Of a DNA stretch of 48,478 nucleotides, positions 15,898-24,982 are shown in pieces. Numbering within the stretch: the stretch's first letter is position 1; every line of letters begins with the position of its first letter. Location: positions 1-48,478 of the forward strand of contig CAYZBF010000015.1 in the NCBI GenBank assembly GCA_964476585.1. Direction: 5' to 3'. The translations under genes were made by a program, and so were the position numbers. This DNA comes from CAYZBF01 sp964476585 (GTDB taxonomy: Bacteria; Hydrothermota; UBA3072). The notes beneath the pieces are model-generated. The model was not told the DNA's origin. It saw nothing but the letters and a program-made list of their open reading frames with translations, and did not search any database.

Positions 15898-18216
15898 TTA
15901 TTCTCTGTAAAAACTCCTTATCCAGATTGGTCTATCAGGAGCTTCATCTTGCTTTAGCATCTTACGCCAGTTCTCATCGGTTAATCTATCATCCATAGGA
16001 TGTTTAAACTCATAATACGAAAGCACCGGGCCAACCGCAAGGATTATATCACCTTCTGGACGTTTGTAAGCGATGATAATATAGTCCACATATCCTGAAG
16101 CTTCTTCAAGACATTGCTTGGAGTTAATGTCGGTGTGAACATCTGCGATTATTGTAGTCTTTAACCCATCATCCACATCACCAATGGACTTCTTTAATGC
16201 TTCAGGGAAATTAGCAAGAAAGTTATTGTCTGCTCCTGTTAACGGCACATTTCTGACCTGGCGTTTACAAATTTCATATAAATTCTTTAGCATATTAACG
16301 AGAGAAGAAAGCCGCATTTCAGCTTCGGCATTTAGAACATCAAGTTCTTTAAGCCCATCATAAGCCATTTTTGCCGTAGTAAGTATCCTCGCGTAAAATT
16401 CTGGTAATGGCTCCACAAGACCTTTCGGCGGAGGTGGTATCGGCTGGACTGAAGTTATTCCAACATGGACTGGTGTATAACTCTGCTTTGCGTAGAGTAT
16501 TGTATTATGCCTTAGCGCGGCCCACGACGCAAGGGCAGTATTGAGTTGTCGATCTAAATAGGCATCTACCTGCTGATAGGTCTGATATCCCTTTCCCCTT
16601 TCTTCAGTCAAAGTCTTTAATGCACAAAGCCAGGACCAGTATAGGTTGTGGTTCCAATCGCTTGCTTTGAGCTTGGAAAACTTTACCCGTAAACTCTCCA
16701 GTTGCTCACCATATTTCGGGTACTCCTGGTCGGTATAACTTATAATGTGTTCCTCTGCTCTCTTGCTCCCAAAAACACTGAACACATCCAGCCCTCTTGG
16801 AAAACCCCGGATAGAATAAGCCAAATCTGGCTGTATTCGCTCATCAGGTATATAAACAACTGTAAACCTATCTGGAATTACTCTTGGAACCGTACCGACA
16901 GCAGGTGAAACCAGCTGACTCAAGATGTAAGAATCAGGTATATATCTCTGCCCCATAAATCTGAAACCCATAGTATACTCCAGTATCTTATCTAACTGTT
17001 TAACTGAGGTGAACTTATGTCCTTCATACCCACCAGGATCTACACCAGCGCCTCCAGTTCCAGAAAAAATAGCCGGTCCTTTCAATTTTGCAATTTCAAA
17101 TAGAAATTGGGCAAACTTCTTTTCGTTTTCTAATTCAGTGGCGGAAAATTCACTACCGAATACCTCTCGCATGGCTTCACGGTAATCATAGAGTGTCAGA
17201 TCATCTGCAAAACCTGCATAAAAGGCAGTAACTGCATAGATTCTATCCCAGACACCACTCACCTTTCGTCCATCCGGAAGTGTAATTCTACCACAATGTG
17301 CAGAAATGAGGGCTGCCTGGAGAGTTTGAATCTTTGCAGTGCTTCTATCAGTTAAAGCTTCTGCTGGAGGAAGAATTGGTCCAAACTTTTCGTGTCCTTT
17401 GAGAAGAAAGGTCATCCGACCAAACCACATCATCCCCTTAAAGTATCTTTTGAGAGTATCGCTTTTGGTATAATGTCCCCTAGGCTTGTATTGACTATAA
17501 TCCTCTGGAACTTTAAAAAGAGACTTTTCTCTTGCTACTTCATAATCCGGTAAACCCATATGTTTCTCTATTTGCTCACATTCCCAATCCACACATTCCC
17601 TAACATAACGAGAGGGAGAAAAATCCGGATCAAACTGCTTAAGTGCCACAGAAAAATAAGCTACGTTTCGCTTTGATGCTTCCTTCAAATCCCCTTTGTA
17701 CGCCTTGTAATCTTCTTCTGCCATTTTAAGCAGAGCCCTTGTAACTGATAAGATATCTAAATAGAAAACGCTCTCCTCAATCCCTTTTAGTGTCTCGTCA
17801 AATTGGATATGGAAAAGATGTAGAGGCGTGTCTGCTGTAACGTAAATTGGAATTCCCTGTTTTAGAAGCCATTTATAGGGAGCCGTGATGTCTGCCACTT
17901 TTCCACCACTAACGACAACAAAACCATTTTTCAGTAGCAGGTGTAAATATTCTGGCCTAATTAGATATTTACTCTCTACATCACGAAGGTTGGAAACCAA
18001 AGTTAAATCAAGGGGTAGTGAGTACTCCGACATTTCTATTGTGAAATCTTCTTCTTCGGGCTGATAGTACCTTAGAAACATTTGCGTTAAGTCCCTCAAA
18101 CCTGACAGAGGCGATACATTAAGCCTCATATCTGCACATGCGGAGAAGCTATAAAAATTAAAAATTAAAAATAAAAGGTTAGGCATTCTTGAAAAATATC
18201 GAAAAAAAATCTTCAT
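15898..18216 (-). CDS. DUF3160 domain secreted protein
   Basis: This is a large protein of 772 residues with an N-terminal signal peptide (hydrophobic about 11-27, ending SACA). The body is a DUF3160 protein: an opening with LSGL and DLTLVSNLRDVESKYLI-like text, a central helical array, and a C-terminal part with DVHTDINSKQCLEEASGY and GPVLSYYEF. DUF3160 proteins are exported, helix-rich and of unknown function, often seen in candidate phyla. The start at 18216 is preferred over an in-frame GTG two codons upstream because AGGAGGTG lies about 5 bases before this ATG. It is monocistronic. Confidence 0.87.
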   Translation of the reverse strand: MKIFFRYFSRMPNLLFLIFNFYSFSACADMRLNVSPLSGLRDLTQMFLRYYQPEEEDFTIEMSEYSLPLDLTLVSNLRDVESKYLIRPEYLHLLLKNGFVVVSGGKVADITAPYKWLLKQGIPIYVTADTPLHLFHIQFDETLKGIEESVFYLDILSVTRALLKMAEEDYKAYKGDLKEASKRNVAYFSVALKQFDPDFSPSRYVRECVDWECEQIEKHMGLPDYEVAREKSLFKVPEDYSQYKPRGHYTKSDTLKRYFKGMMWFGRMTFLLKGHEKFGPILPPAEALTDRSTAKIQTLQAALISAHCGRITLPDGRKVSGVWDRIYAVTAFYAGFADDLTLYDYREAMREVFGSEFSATELENEKKFAQFLFEIAKLKGPAIFSGTGGAGVDPGGYEGHKFTSVKQLDKILEYTMGFRFMGQRYIPDSYILSQLVSPAVGTVPRVIPDRFTVVYIPDERIQPDLAYSIRGFPRGLDVFSVFGSKRAEEHIISYTDQEYPKYGEQLESLRVKFSKLKASDWNHNLYWSWLCALKTLTEERGKGYQTYQQVDAYLDRQLNTALASWAALRHNTILYAKQSYTPVHVGITSVQPIPPPPKGLVEPLPEFYARILTTAKMAYDGLKELDVLNAEAEMRLSSLVNMLKNLYEICKRQVRNVPLTGADNNFLANFPEALKKSIGDVDDGLKTTIIADVHTDINSKQCLEEASGYVDYIIIAYKRPEGDIILAVGPVLSYYEFKHPMDDRLTDENWRKMLKQDEAPDRPIWIRSFYRE

Positions 18217-18369
18217 AATCACCTCCTTTAAACTCCTGAGCTTAAATTCTCATTTTATCTAATTTTACACTATTTTTAATAACTCCTATCAGAAATTAAA
18301 ACTTATGTCAAGAGATTATATGCAAATTCCATAAATGACTATACTCTAAATTAATTAATGAGAGGTATG

Positions 18370-20703
18370 CTACGAAGGCTTAATCATACTGAGTATTTCT
18401 TCCAGGATGAGGATAGCGCCTCTCTTATCCAGAGGTTCGTTTTCGTTACCGCACTTTGGAGAGTATATGCATCCAGGGCATCCATTTTCGCATTTACAGT
18501 CTCTTATGAGTTGATAAGTCATCTTCATTATATCAGTAATTAGTTTAAAGGCTTTCTCAGTTAATCCAATACCACCCTCAAACCCGTCGTAGATAAAGAC
18601 TGTGGGCTTACCTGTCTCAGGATGATGTATTGTTGATACACCTCCTATATCCCATCGGTCACACATTACATGAAAGGGCATTATTCCTATCATGGAATGC
18701 TCGATACCATGTAGAGCTCCTGCAAACACTTCAATCTTCAAGCCTTCTACTGATCTTCCTCGTAATTTTTCTTTAATATCTTTATCTTTGCTCCGTTCCT
18801 TCCAAATTTTTTCTTTTATATATTCCGGGACAGTAAACCATATTCCAGTTGTTTTAAAGTTTAATGGCGGCAAATTTAAAGGCACACTTCCTATCACCTC
18901 GCTATATTTCTTTATCTTGTATCTAATATACTCCTCGCTTACGTCTACTTCACCAAAGAAAACCGAAAAGCTTTCGATTCCTTTCCTATTAATCTCTTTT
19001 ATAATATCTATATCTACGATCTTCATAGCTTCCGTATAATAATCCACTTCATCCCTTTTTACCTCGATTTTTTGATTTACGAGATCCAAATCTGTTACAA
19101 CATAGGTCTCACCCTGATGAAGCAAAACCGCGCCTTTATGTGCCTCTCTATAGGCTTGCGACCTATCCATTGTTTCAATTAATTCTCCATCACAAATGAC
19201 TTTGAATATGTCGGAAGATATATTATCTATTGAAACAGCTTCTGTAGCCCTAACCTTTCCCGAATAGACCCAGCCATTGGGTGTATCACTGAGTAAACCC
19301 TGTCTCTCCAGTGCTTGCAAAATATGTCCAAGGTTATCTCCAAGATATTTTCCATCTTCTTCTATCTTTATAGGCAGCTCAGCAGCAGCGCATAACAGGT
19401 GACCGGAGACTATATAAGGGTTTGAATCATCAATTATTGCATGCTCATGAGATCTGCTGAAAAACATTTCTGGGTTCTTCATAAAATATTGATCCAATGG
19501 ATTTTGAAAGGCAACCATAGTCACAATGGATTCCTCCTCTCCCCTGCCTGCCCTTCCTGCCTGTTGCCAGGTTGATATTACTGTTCCCGGGTAACCTGAA
19601 ATAATCACGCTGTCCAATGACCCAATGTCTATTCCCAATTCTAATGCATTCGTTGAAGTTACACCTGTGAGATTTCCATTCTTTAAATCATTCTCTATTT
19701 TTCTCCGCTCCCCTGGAAGATACCCCGCTCTATATGCAGAAATCTTACCCTTGAGGTCTGGATCTGACTTTTCAGCATCTTTTTTTGCCCAGGATGCGAT
19801 TAGTTCCGCTGTTTTTCTTGAAGCAGTAAAACATAGAGTCTGAAGGTTATTCTTAAGGTAAAAAAAGAATAAATTTTCTGTCTCATTAGCACTGGATAGC
19901 TCACCAACTCCATTGAAATACGGATTGTAAAAAACAAAATATTTTTTTCCTTTAGGTGATCCATCAAAAGATACGAGTTCTAATTTAACTCCAGCTAATA
20001 GTTCGCCAAATTCAATCGGATTGGCAAGTGTAGCGGTAGAGAGAACAAATTGAGGATGAGAACCATATAGGTCACAAATCCTTCGCATCCTTTTTATTAA
20101 AAATGCCACATTCGACCCAAAGACACCTCTATACCGGTGCGCCTCATCAATCACAACGAATTTTAGGTTACTTAAGAATTTCTGCCATTTATAATGCCAT
20201 GGTAAGACCTGATGAAGTTCATAGGGATTGCTTATTATTATTCTTGAGTGTTCTCTTATTTTAGGTCTCTTATGCGCAGGTGTATCGCCATCGTATACAC
20301 TTGGATTCACCTCTATCTGGGTCAGGCTTTCTAATTCTTTTATCACCTTCAACTGATCATTTGAAAGAGCCTTTGTAGGATAAAGAAAAAGTGCAGTAGC
20401 GGATTTATATTTAAATAATTTCTCAAAGATTGGAATGTCAAACGCCAGCGTTTTTCCGGAAGCTGTAGGTGTCGTTATTATTATGTTCTTCCCACGCCTT
20501 ACGTAATCCATTGCTGCGCATTGATGTTTGTAAAGTTTTATGTTCTTCTTTTCAAGATAATCCTTTATGTTTTGCGGCAACTCCTCTTCTATTACTCCAT
20601 AAATAGGGTCCCTGGGAGTCAAAACTTCAATATGTTCTATTCGGTCTTTATATCGAGGTTTTCTTTTCAGCGCATTTACTATCTCCTCTATCATTATCCC
20701 CAT
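18370..20703 (-). CDS. mrfA: MrfA/YprA-type DEAD-box DNA helicase with DUF1998
   Basis: The 777-residue superfamily 2 helicase carries Walker A TPTASGKT (78-85), DEAH (186-189), motif III STATLANP, and motifs V-VI with ALELGIDIGSLD and QQAGRAGRG. The C-terminus is a DUF1998 region ending with a four-cysteine cluster (CKCENGCPGCIYSPKCG). This architecture is MrfA (YprA) of Bacillus subtilis, a helicase of a UvrA-independent excision pathway for mitomycin damage, also related to Hrq1. It overlaps the end of mrfB. A start four codons in, at 20694 (TAATG with the mrfB stop), is equally plausible because GGGGA precedes it. Confidence 0.9.
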   Translation of the reverse strand: MGIMIEEIVNALKRKPRYKDRIEHIEVLTPRDPIYGVIEEELPQNIKDYLEKKNIKLYKHQCAAMDYVRRGKNIIITTPTASGKTLAFDIPIFEKLFKYKSATALFLYPTKALSNDQLKVIKELESLTQIEVNPSVYDGDTPAHKRPKIREHSRIIISNPYELHQVLPWHYKWQKFLSNLKFVVIDEAHRYRGVFGSNVAFLIKRMRRICDLYGSHPQFVLSTATLANPIEFGELLAGVKLELVSFDGSPKGKKYFVFYNPYFNGVGELSSANETENLFFFYLKNNLQTLCFTASRKTAELIASWAKKDAEKSDPDLKGKISAYRAGYLPGERRKIENDLKNGNLTGVTSTNALELGIDIGSLDSVIISGYPGTVISTWQQAGRAGRGEEESIVTMVAFQNPLDQYFMKNPEMFFSRSHEHAIIDDSNPYIVSGHLLCAAAELPIKIEEDGKYLGDNLGHILQALERQGLLSDTPNGWVYSGKVRATEAVSIDNISSDIFKVICDGELIETMDRSQAYREAHKGAVLLHQGETYVVTDLDLVNQKIEVKRDEVDYYTEAMKIVDIDIIKEINRKGIESFSVFFGEVDVSEEYIRYKIKKYSEVIGSVPLNLPPLNFKTTGIWFTVPEYIKEKIWKERSKDKDIKEKLRGRSVEGLKIEVFAGALHGIEHSMIGIMPFHVMCDRWDIGGVSTIHHPETGKPTVFIYDGFEGGIGLTEKAFKLITDIMKMTYQLIRDCKCENGCPGCIYSPKCGNENEPLDKRGAILILEEILSMIKPS

Positions 20704-21776
20704 TCCTCATTCAGCCTTGAAAATATATTTGCCAGGGTAACTAAGTCCTGTCTGTTATGTTCAATTATAGGAATGAGTACTCCAGCATTTCCACTTCTCA
20801 TGTATGTTTCATAGAATTCCGGAACCAGAGCACTTGGAACATCGTCTTTCCTTTCTATGTCAAAAAGGTACCTTTCCATTGTAGTCAATCTGCAGTCAGG
20901 CAGCCCTTCCTTCCATGCTCTCCTCGAAAAATGAAGTATATCAAAATGAGTTTGGCCAAAGTCTTCATACATTCCGTAATATGCAAGCCTTTCTTTTATA
21001 TAAGGTAGGTCAAAGGATTTACCATTGAACGTTATAAAAACGCTGTTAACATTGACATGAGATAAAAACGCTCTTAAAGTTGCGGGTTCCTCCTTAATAG
21101 CGCGCGGGAAATATTGACTTATTAAAATAGTATTACCTGAAATCTCTGCAACACCAATGAGTATAATGGGTCTTGTGAAAAGACCCAAAGTTTCAATATC
21201 CAAAATGAGAAAATCTTCTTTTCTATGAAAACTGGAAGTGTATAGAACTAATGGGTGAGCCCTGGGAACCCAGTGGGTAACCCAATCAATAATACGGCTA
21301 ATATCACACTTATCAAGAAGTTCCAAGAATCTTAATGCTTCACTCCCAAAGCGGGAATGGCTAGTCAGGTCCTCTATAGTCTTATAACCCTCATTCTTTA
21401 ATAATTCTTCGGTTACTTCGCCAATTCCATATATTAACTTTAAATTCGACAGAATCTTAGCCCTTGCCCTTCTGGAATCTATTATATTGAGAGTAATGCT
21501 ATCTTCTTGTTCTATCTTATAGCATATTCCATTTTCTGTCTTAATTTCCTTACCCTGGATAACATCTTCCAGAGGTATTCCTTTAAACCTCTTAAGCAGT
21601 TCATTCTTCAACCCCTCCGCCTGCTGGTATTCCTGATAGGAAACTGCTCTAGGAATGAAAGTTGCAGAGTGTCTTTCTAACCCTTCTTCAACTATTTCAT
21701 ATTCTGTGACTGTATCTAGTCTTTTTCTCCATCTCTCACCCACAGGATTAAATGCGTCTTCGTGTCCTTTTCTCAT
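20694..21776 (-). CDS. mrfB: MrfB/YprB-type 3'-5' exonuclease
   Basis: The 360-residue protein has a helix-hairpin-helix (about 112-135, LKLIYGIGEVTEELLKNEGY) before an RNase H-like DEDD exonuclease domain. Catalytic acids are visible: Asp193 and Glu195 in LILDIETLGLF, Asp256 in NGKSFDLPYI, and His340/Asp344 in EHNRQDLVTLA. This matches YprB (MrfB), the nuclease that works with the MrfA helicase in mitomycin-lesion repair. Here mrfB precedes mrfA, the reverse of B. subtilis yprAB. The C-terminal TPR region of B. subtilis MrfB is absent or very short. AGAGG lies 9 bases before the start. Confidence 0.88.
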   Translation of the reverse strand: MRKGHEDAFNPVGERWRKRLDTVTEYEIVEEGLERHSATFIPRAVSYQEYQQAEGLKNELLKRFKGIPLEDVIQGKEIKTENGICYKIEQEDSITLNIIDSRRARAKILSNLKLIYGIGEVTEELLKNEGYKTIEDLTSHSRFGSEALRFLELLDKCDISRIIDWVTHWVPRAHPLVLYTSSFHRKEDFLILDIETLGLFTRPIILIGVAEISGNTILISQYFPRAIKEEPATLRAFLSHVNVNSVFITFNGKSFDLPYIKERLAYYGMYEDFGQTHFDILHFSRRAWKEGLPDCRLTTMERYLFDIERKDDVPSALVPEFYETYMRSGNAGVLIPIIEHNRQDLVTLANIFSRLNEEWG

Positions 21777-22026
21777 TAGATCTACCTCTTTCTAATTTAT
21801 CATAAAAGAGATATATGTAAAGATGTGGGAGGAAAGCCTTTAATGTAAACATCAAAGGTACTTTATTCCTATAATTTAGTAAATACCACCAGCTATTCTT
21901 ATCTCGCTCTATGCCTGGTAAAGCTTTATAAAATATTTTATCAAATTTATGTATAAATTCGATTTTTAAGCCTCCTTTAATAAGGGAATTTATTATATCG
22001 CTTAATTTCCCGTGCGGAAAATCCAT
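21748..22026 (-). pseudogene. C-terminal fragment of a class I methyltransferase
   Basis: The 92-codon ORF has an N-terminal part that matches only the C-terminal tail of SAM-dependent methyltransferases of the type ending H-x-LSDIINxLIxxGLxIE ... PGxE ... WW ... PLMFTLKA. The Rossmann core with the SAM-binding GxGxG is missing: an in-frame TGA lies just upstream and nothing recognisable precedes it. It overlaps the start of mrfB by 29 bases, so its last residues are out of family. I read it as a gene remnant left upstream of the repair operon; expression is possible but function is unlikely. Confidence 0.7.
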
Positions 22027-22208
22027 AGGGTTTCGTCACTTAGTCTCACCTTGATTTTCACATAGGAAGCATAAAGAAACAGAAATTTCTAGTCATGGGT
22101 ATTTTTGAAGTCTAAAATTCAAGTAAAACCCATATTTAAGATATAAATATACTTTGTCCCTGAATTTAGATTTTTTAGGGAATCATCTATGTTAATAAAA
22201 AGATGACT

Positions 22209-22237
22209 AACCCTGTATAAGATATACCTACAGGGTT
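22209..22237 (-). terminator. terminator hairpin of the cold-shock gene
   Basis: A 9-bp stem (AACCCTGTA / TACAGGGTT) with an 11-base loop lies about 15 bases after the cold-shock stop codon; on the minus strand it is followed by AGTCATCTTTTT. Confidence 0.6.
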
Positions 22238-22252
22238 TTCTCTATGACTTTC

Positions 22253-22450
22253 TTATAACTTTACTACGTTTTCAGCCTTTAGGCCTTTCTCCCCTTCTAC
22301 AATATCAAATTCTACTTCATCTCCTTCATATAACGGTCCAGAATCTACCTTAACAGCAGAGGCATGGACAAATACATCTTTTCCATCTTCCATGGCTATA
22401 AAACCAAACCTTTTCCTCTCGTTAAACCATTTAACTTTTCCACGTGCCAT
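22253..22450 (-). CDS. cold-shock domain protein (CspA family)
   Basis: The 65-residue single cold-shock domain binds single-stranded nucleic acid. It begins MARGKVKWFNE; RNP1 is KRFGFI (usually KGFGFI or KGYGFI) and RNP2 is VFVHASA. The canonical G-to-R change in RNP1 and a two-residue change in the RNP2 end are minor variations. It has an AGGAGG ribosome binding site, an upstream promoter and a terminator, so it stands alone. Confidence 0.96.
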   Translation of the reverse strand: MARGKVKWFNERKRFGFIAMEDGKDVFVHASAVKVDSGPLYEGDEVEFDIVEGEKGLKAENVVKL

Positions 22451-22487
22451 TTTTATAATACCTCCTGTTTAATATTAAACTTAGCGC

Positions 22488-22515
22488 ATATTAACTATTC
22501 ATTTCAATATGTCAA
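22488..22515 (-). promoter_or_regulatory. promoter for the cold-shock gene
   Basis: Minus strand TTGACA (22515..22510), 16-bp spacer, TAATAT (22493..22488), about 40 bases before the start codon. Confidence 0.6.
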
Positions 22516-22526
22516 GGGCATAATAA

Positions 22527-22805
22527 TTAACTTTTTCTTAATTCTATAAAGGAAAAAGGGCTTCCCAGCATCTTTTTGGCAGAAAAACATCTAAATCCGG
22601 CTTCTCTGGCTATGCATTCAACTTCTTTTATAGTATCACTCTGCCCAAACACGATCTAGCGAAGGTTCCACCTCAATTCCTCATTTTAGCCATCAGTGAC
22701 AATTAAATTCTAATTATCAAATCTATGCAGGCGTTTCAGCACCTTTTTCAGAAACCCAATCCTTCTTTTGAGATCCAGTATAGTTGAGTTAATTGTGCCC
22801 TCCTC
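22527..22805 (-). pseudogene. decayed gene with three in-frame stops, methyltransferase-like
   Basis: One continuous minus-strand frame of 93 codons contains three internal stops (TAG, TAA, TAG) but otherwise reads like protein: LDLKRRIGFLKKVLKRLHRF near the start, then NLIVTDG, and an end with IKEVECIAREAGFRCFSAKK and SPFSFIELRKS. The pattern (a hydrophobic strand with K/R helix, then an EVE-AREAGFR helix and a closing FIELRK strand) resembles the last third of a SAM methyltransferase, but this family call is tentative. Keeping frame despite three stops suggests recent decay by substitution. Confidence 0.5.
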
Positions 22806-22874
22806 TTAAAAAATGATACCGGAAAACAGGATTTGAATCAAGAGAATTCTTATTGAGGGGCCATCGAATTCCTT

Positions 22875-24311
22875 TCAATCACTCCAGATTTTCTTGATAT
22901 GTTCTTCAGAAAATTTTGGCGTAAATAAACTTACCACGACCATTAAAATCAAACCGATGATAATACCCGGAATAAAACCGTGAATTCCGAAGGGTTTACC
23001 TATAGCCATCCAGATAAGGGCAGTTATGAATCCACCCACCATTGAGAAAGCGCAACCCAATTCTGTTGCCCCTTTCCAGTAAATACCAAACAGTACTGGC
23101 CAGAGTGTTGTTGAAGCAATTACTGCCCAGGAAAAGGCAGTCAGAGTCAGAACAAGGGCTGGTGGTCTTAGAGCAATAAGTAGGGAAATAAAACCAATTA
23201 CTGCACTGGCGATTTTCCCATAGGTAAGATTCCTTTCTCTTGACAATTCTTTCCCTAATCCTGTGCCAACTATATCCTCCATCAATGAACCTGAAAGTAT
23301 TATCAGAACAGAAGCAAAAGTGGACATACCAGCAGCGACCACCCCGGCAAGGACAATAGCTGAACCCAATGGCGGAAGAACCATTTTTGTTAAAGTGGGA
23401 ATTGCCAGATCCGGGGTTTGTAAGCTTGAGAAGTGGACACGGGCGATAGCCCCATTTAAGTATGGTAATAGTGCCATGCATGTTCCAACGCTTGCTACAA
23501 TAGTCCCAATCTTTAAAACCTTTAAATTCTTTATGGAATAAAACCTGACTAATAACTGAGGCATTCCCCAAACCCCAAAACTGACTATTAGTGCAAATGA
23601 GATTAACCCTGGCCAACCCCATAAACCCGGAGTATTGATTAATCCAGGATCGATTTTTTGTAGTGCTATGTTCGCTGCTGTAATTCCTCCTACCGATTTC
23701 AGAGAGAATATAGTGAGCAGGATTAATCCAATTCCCATTACCCAGGCTTGAATAAAACTCGTCCAGACCACTGCAAGGTAGCCACCAATGGAAACATAAA
23801 AAAGAATTATAACGCAGGATAATAGAACACCGTAAGTATAGGGAATTTCCATCAAAACTTCAAAGATATGACCCATACCTTTTAGAATACTGACATTATA
23901 TATTATCATAAATAAAAGAATTATTACTGCTGAAAATATCAATACAAAACGAGATTTAAATCTTTTACATAGAAAGCCAGGAATTGTTATCGTATTAAGC
24001 CTCTGAGTAAACTTTCTGATTCTTGGGCCAAGAACAATCCAGCATAATGTGCCACCAAGAAGTACATTTATCGCAGCAATCCAGAGTGTGGCCATTCCGA
24101 ATAGATAACCAAACCCACCACCACCTACAATAACAACAGAACTAAAATAAGCTGCCACAAAGGACAATGCTGTTACCCATGGTCCAATCTGCCTTCCACC
24201 GATATAAAAATCTTCTACGCTCTTAGTCCTTCGCCCGGTTACCAGGCCAACAAGAACCAGAATAGCAAGATATATAATAAGAACTACCGGATAGATAAAT
24301 GACTTACTCAT
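22875..24311 (-). CDS. sodium:solute symporter (SSS family)
   Basis: The 478-residue inner-membrane protein has about 13 predicted helices and the SSS signature start: FIYPVVLIIYLAILVLVGLVTGRRTKSVEDFYIGGR, followed by the sodium-site region FVAAYFSSVVIVGGGGFGYLFG. Members take up organic acids, sugars, proline or pantothenate with Na+. The start at 24311 is chosen because it follows AGGAG by a suitable distance and overlaps the stop of the small accessory gene; an ATG one codon earlier is also possible, while a 17-residue upstream extension is only the shadow of that gene. No substrate is assignable. Confidence 0.92.
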   Translation of the reverse strand: MSKSFIYPVVLIIYLAILVLVGLVTGRRTKSVEDFYIGGRQIGPWVTALSFVAAYFSSVVIVGGGGFGYLFGMATLWIAAINVLLGGTLCWIVLGPRIRKFTQRLNTITIPGFLCKRFKSRFVLIFSAVIILLFMIIYNVSILKGMGHIFEVLMEIPYTYGVLLSCVIILFYVSIGGYLAVVWTSFIQAWVMGIGLILLTIFSLKSVGGITAANIALQKIDPGLINTPGLWGWPGLISFALIVSFGVWGMPQLLVRFYSIKNLKVLKIGTIVASVGTCMALLPYLNGAIARVHFSSLQTPDLAIPTLTKMVLPPLGSAIVLAGVVAAGMSTFASVLIILSGSLMEDIVGTGLGKELSRERNLTYGKIASAVIGFISLLIALRPPALVLTLTAFSWAVIASTTLWPVLFGIYWKGATELGCAFSMVGGFITALIWMAIGKPFGIHGFIPGIIIGLILMVVVSLFTPKFSEEHIKKIWSD

Positions 24312-24423
24312 CATCCTCTCCTGGTTTAAAGATCCAGATTGCCCAGACAATACTGAACAAAACACTAATGAGTGCTACAATCCATGCAGAAAATGTTAAC
24401 CAGGGTGTATGAAATGGTCCCAT
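24304..24423 (-). CDS. symporter small accessory protein (39 aa, one helix)
   Basis: A 39-codon ORF begins MGPFHTPWLTFSAW, has one membrane helix (about 12-32, rich in Ile, Val, Trp) and ends in the acidic tail KPGEDDE. A perfect AAGGAGG ribosome binding site precedes it, and its TAA overlaps the start of the symporter (ATGAGTAAG), so the two are translationally coupled. Small proteins of this kind are found directly upstream of SSS symporters in many bacteria and are named symporter small accessory proteins; I assign it by position, size and topology. Confidence 0.8.
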   Translation of the reverse strand: MGPFHTPWLTFSAWIVALISVLFSIVWAIWIFKPGEDDE

Positions 24424-24585
24424 ATTACCTCCTTCCCCCAGAAAACAGCGTTAATTTTTCCTATCATTAATTTTCATCCTAAAACCTTGACCTCTAAAAT
24501 CATATAACTCGGCGCCATCCAACCGGATATTCTGACCGGTTCAGATACTCCTATAGACCAAAATTTTGTATTTTTTCCTTACGTT

Positions 24586-24891
24586 TTACCTATAATCTTT
24601 ACTATATATTTTTATAGATTCCCCCATCTCTAACATCGAATATCCCTTCAATGTAAGGGTGGTAAAATATCCAATTTTCCCGAGCGCCATCACGACTGCC
24701 AAAGCCTCTTTGTCATCTGGCGACTCAATTATAGCTACATAGTCGGTCTCACCCATAACTTTGTAGAATCCCTTGAGATCCACATTCCGATTTTGGAGTT
24801 TGTCCTTAAGTGATGCAACGAAGTCCGGAATTTTATGGATTTCATCAAGACCTTTTGGGGTCATTCCCATCAAGACTATATATGTCTCCAT
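24586..24891 (-). CDS. GYD domain protein
   Basis: The 101-residue soluble protein fits the GYD family: YIVLMGMTPKGLDEIHKIPD at the start, GFYKVMGETDYVAIIESPDDKEAL in the middle and GYFTTLTLKGYSMLEM at the end. It has the ferredoxin-like fold seen in dimeric alpha-beta barrel proteins; function is not established. A GGAGGATG ribosome binding site lies upstream. Confidence 0.88.
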   Translation of the reverse strand: METYIVLMGMTPKGLDEIHKIPDFVASLKDKLQNRNVDLKGFYKVMGETDYVAIIESPDDKEALAVVMALGKIGYFTTLTLKGYSMLEMGESIKIYSKDYR

Positions 24892-24982
24892 TTACATCCT
24901 CCTTTTTTATAAAGATTTAAATTCGTTGTGAACCCAAAACTCATAACCTAATCATTAACCCTTAATCCTTATCACTAAATTT

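Noticed and set aside
22996..23622. 208-codon minus-strand ORF inside the symporter gene
   Set aside because: It is an alternative frame of the symporter, lacks a ribosome binding site and has no coherent family features, while the symporter frame is unmistakable.
24521..24541. AACCGG ... CCGGTT inverted repeat upstream of the symporter unit
   Set aside because: A six-base stem with a nine-base loop and no T-run or promoter relation is too weak to call.
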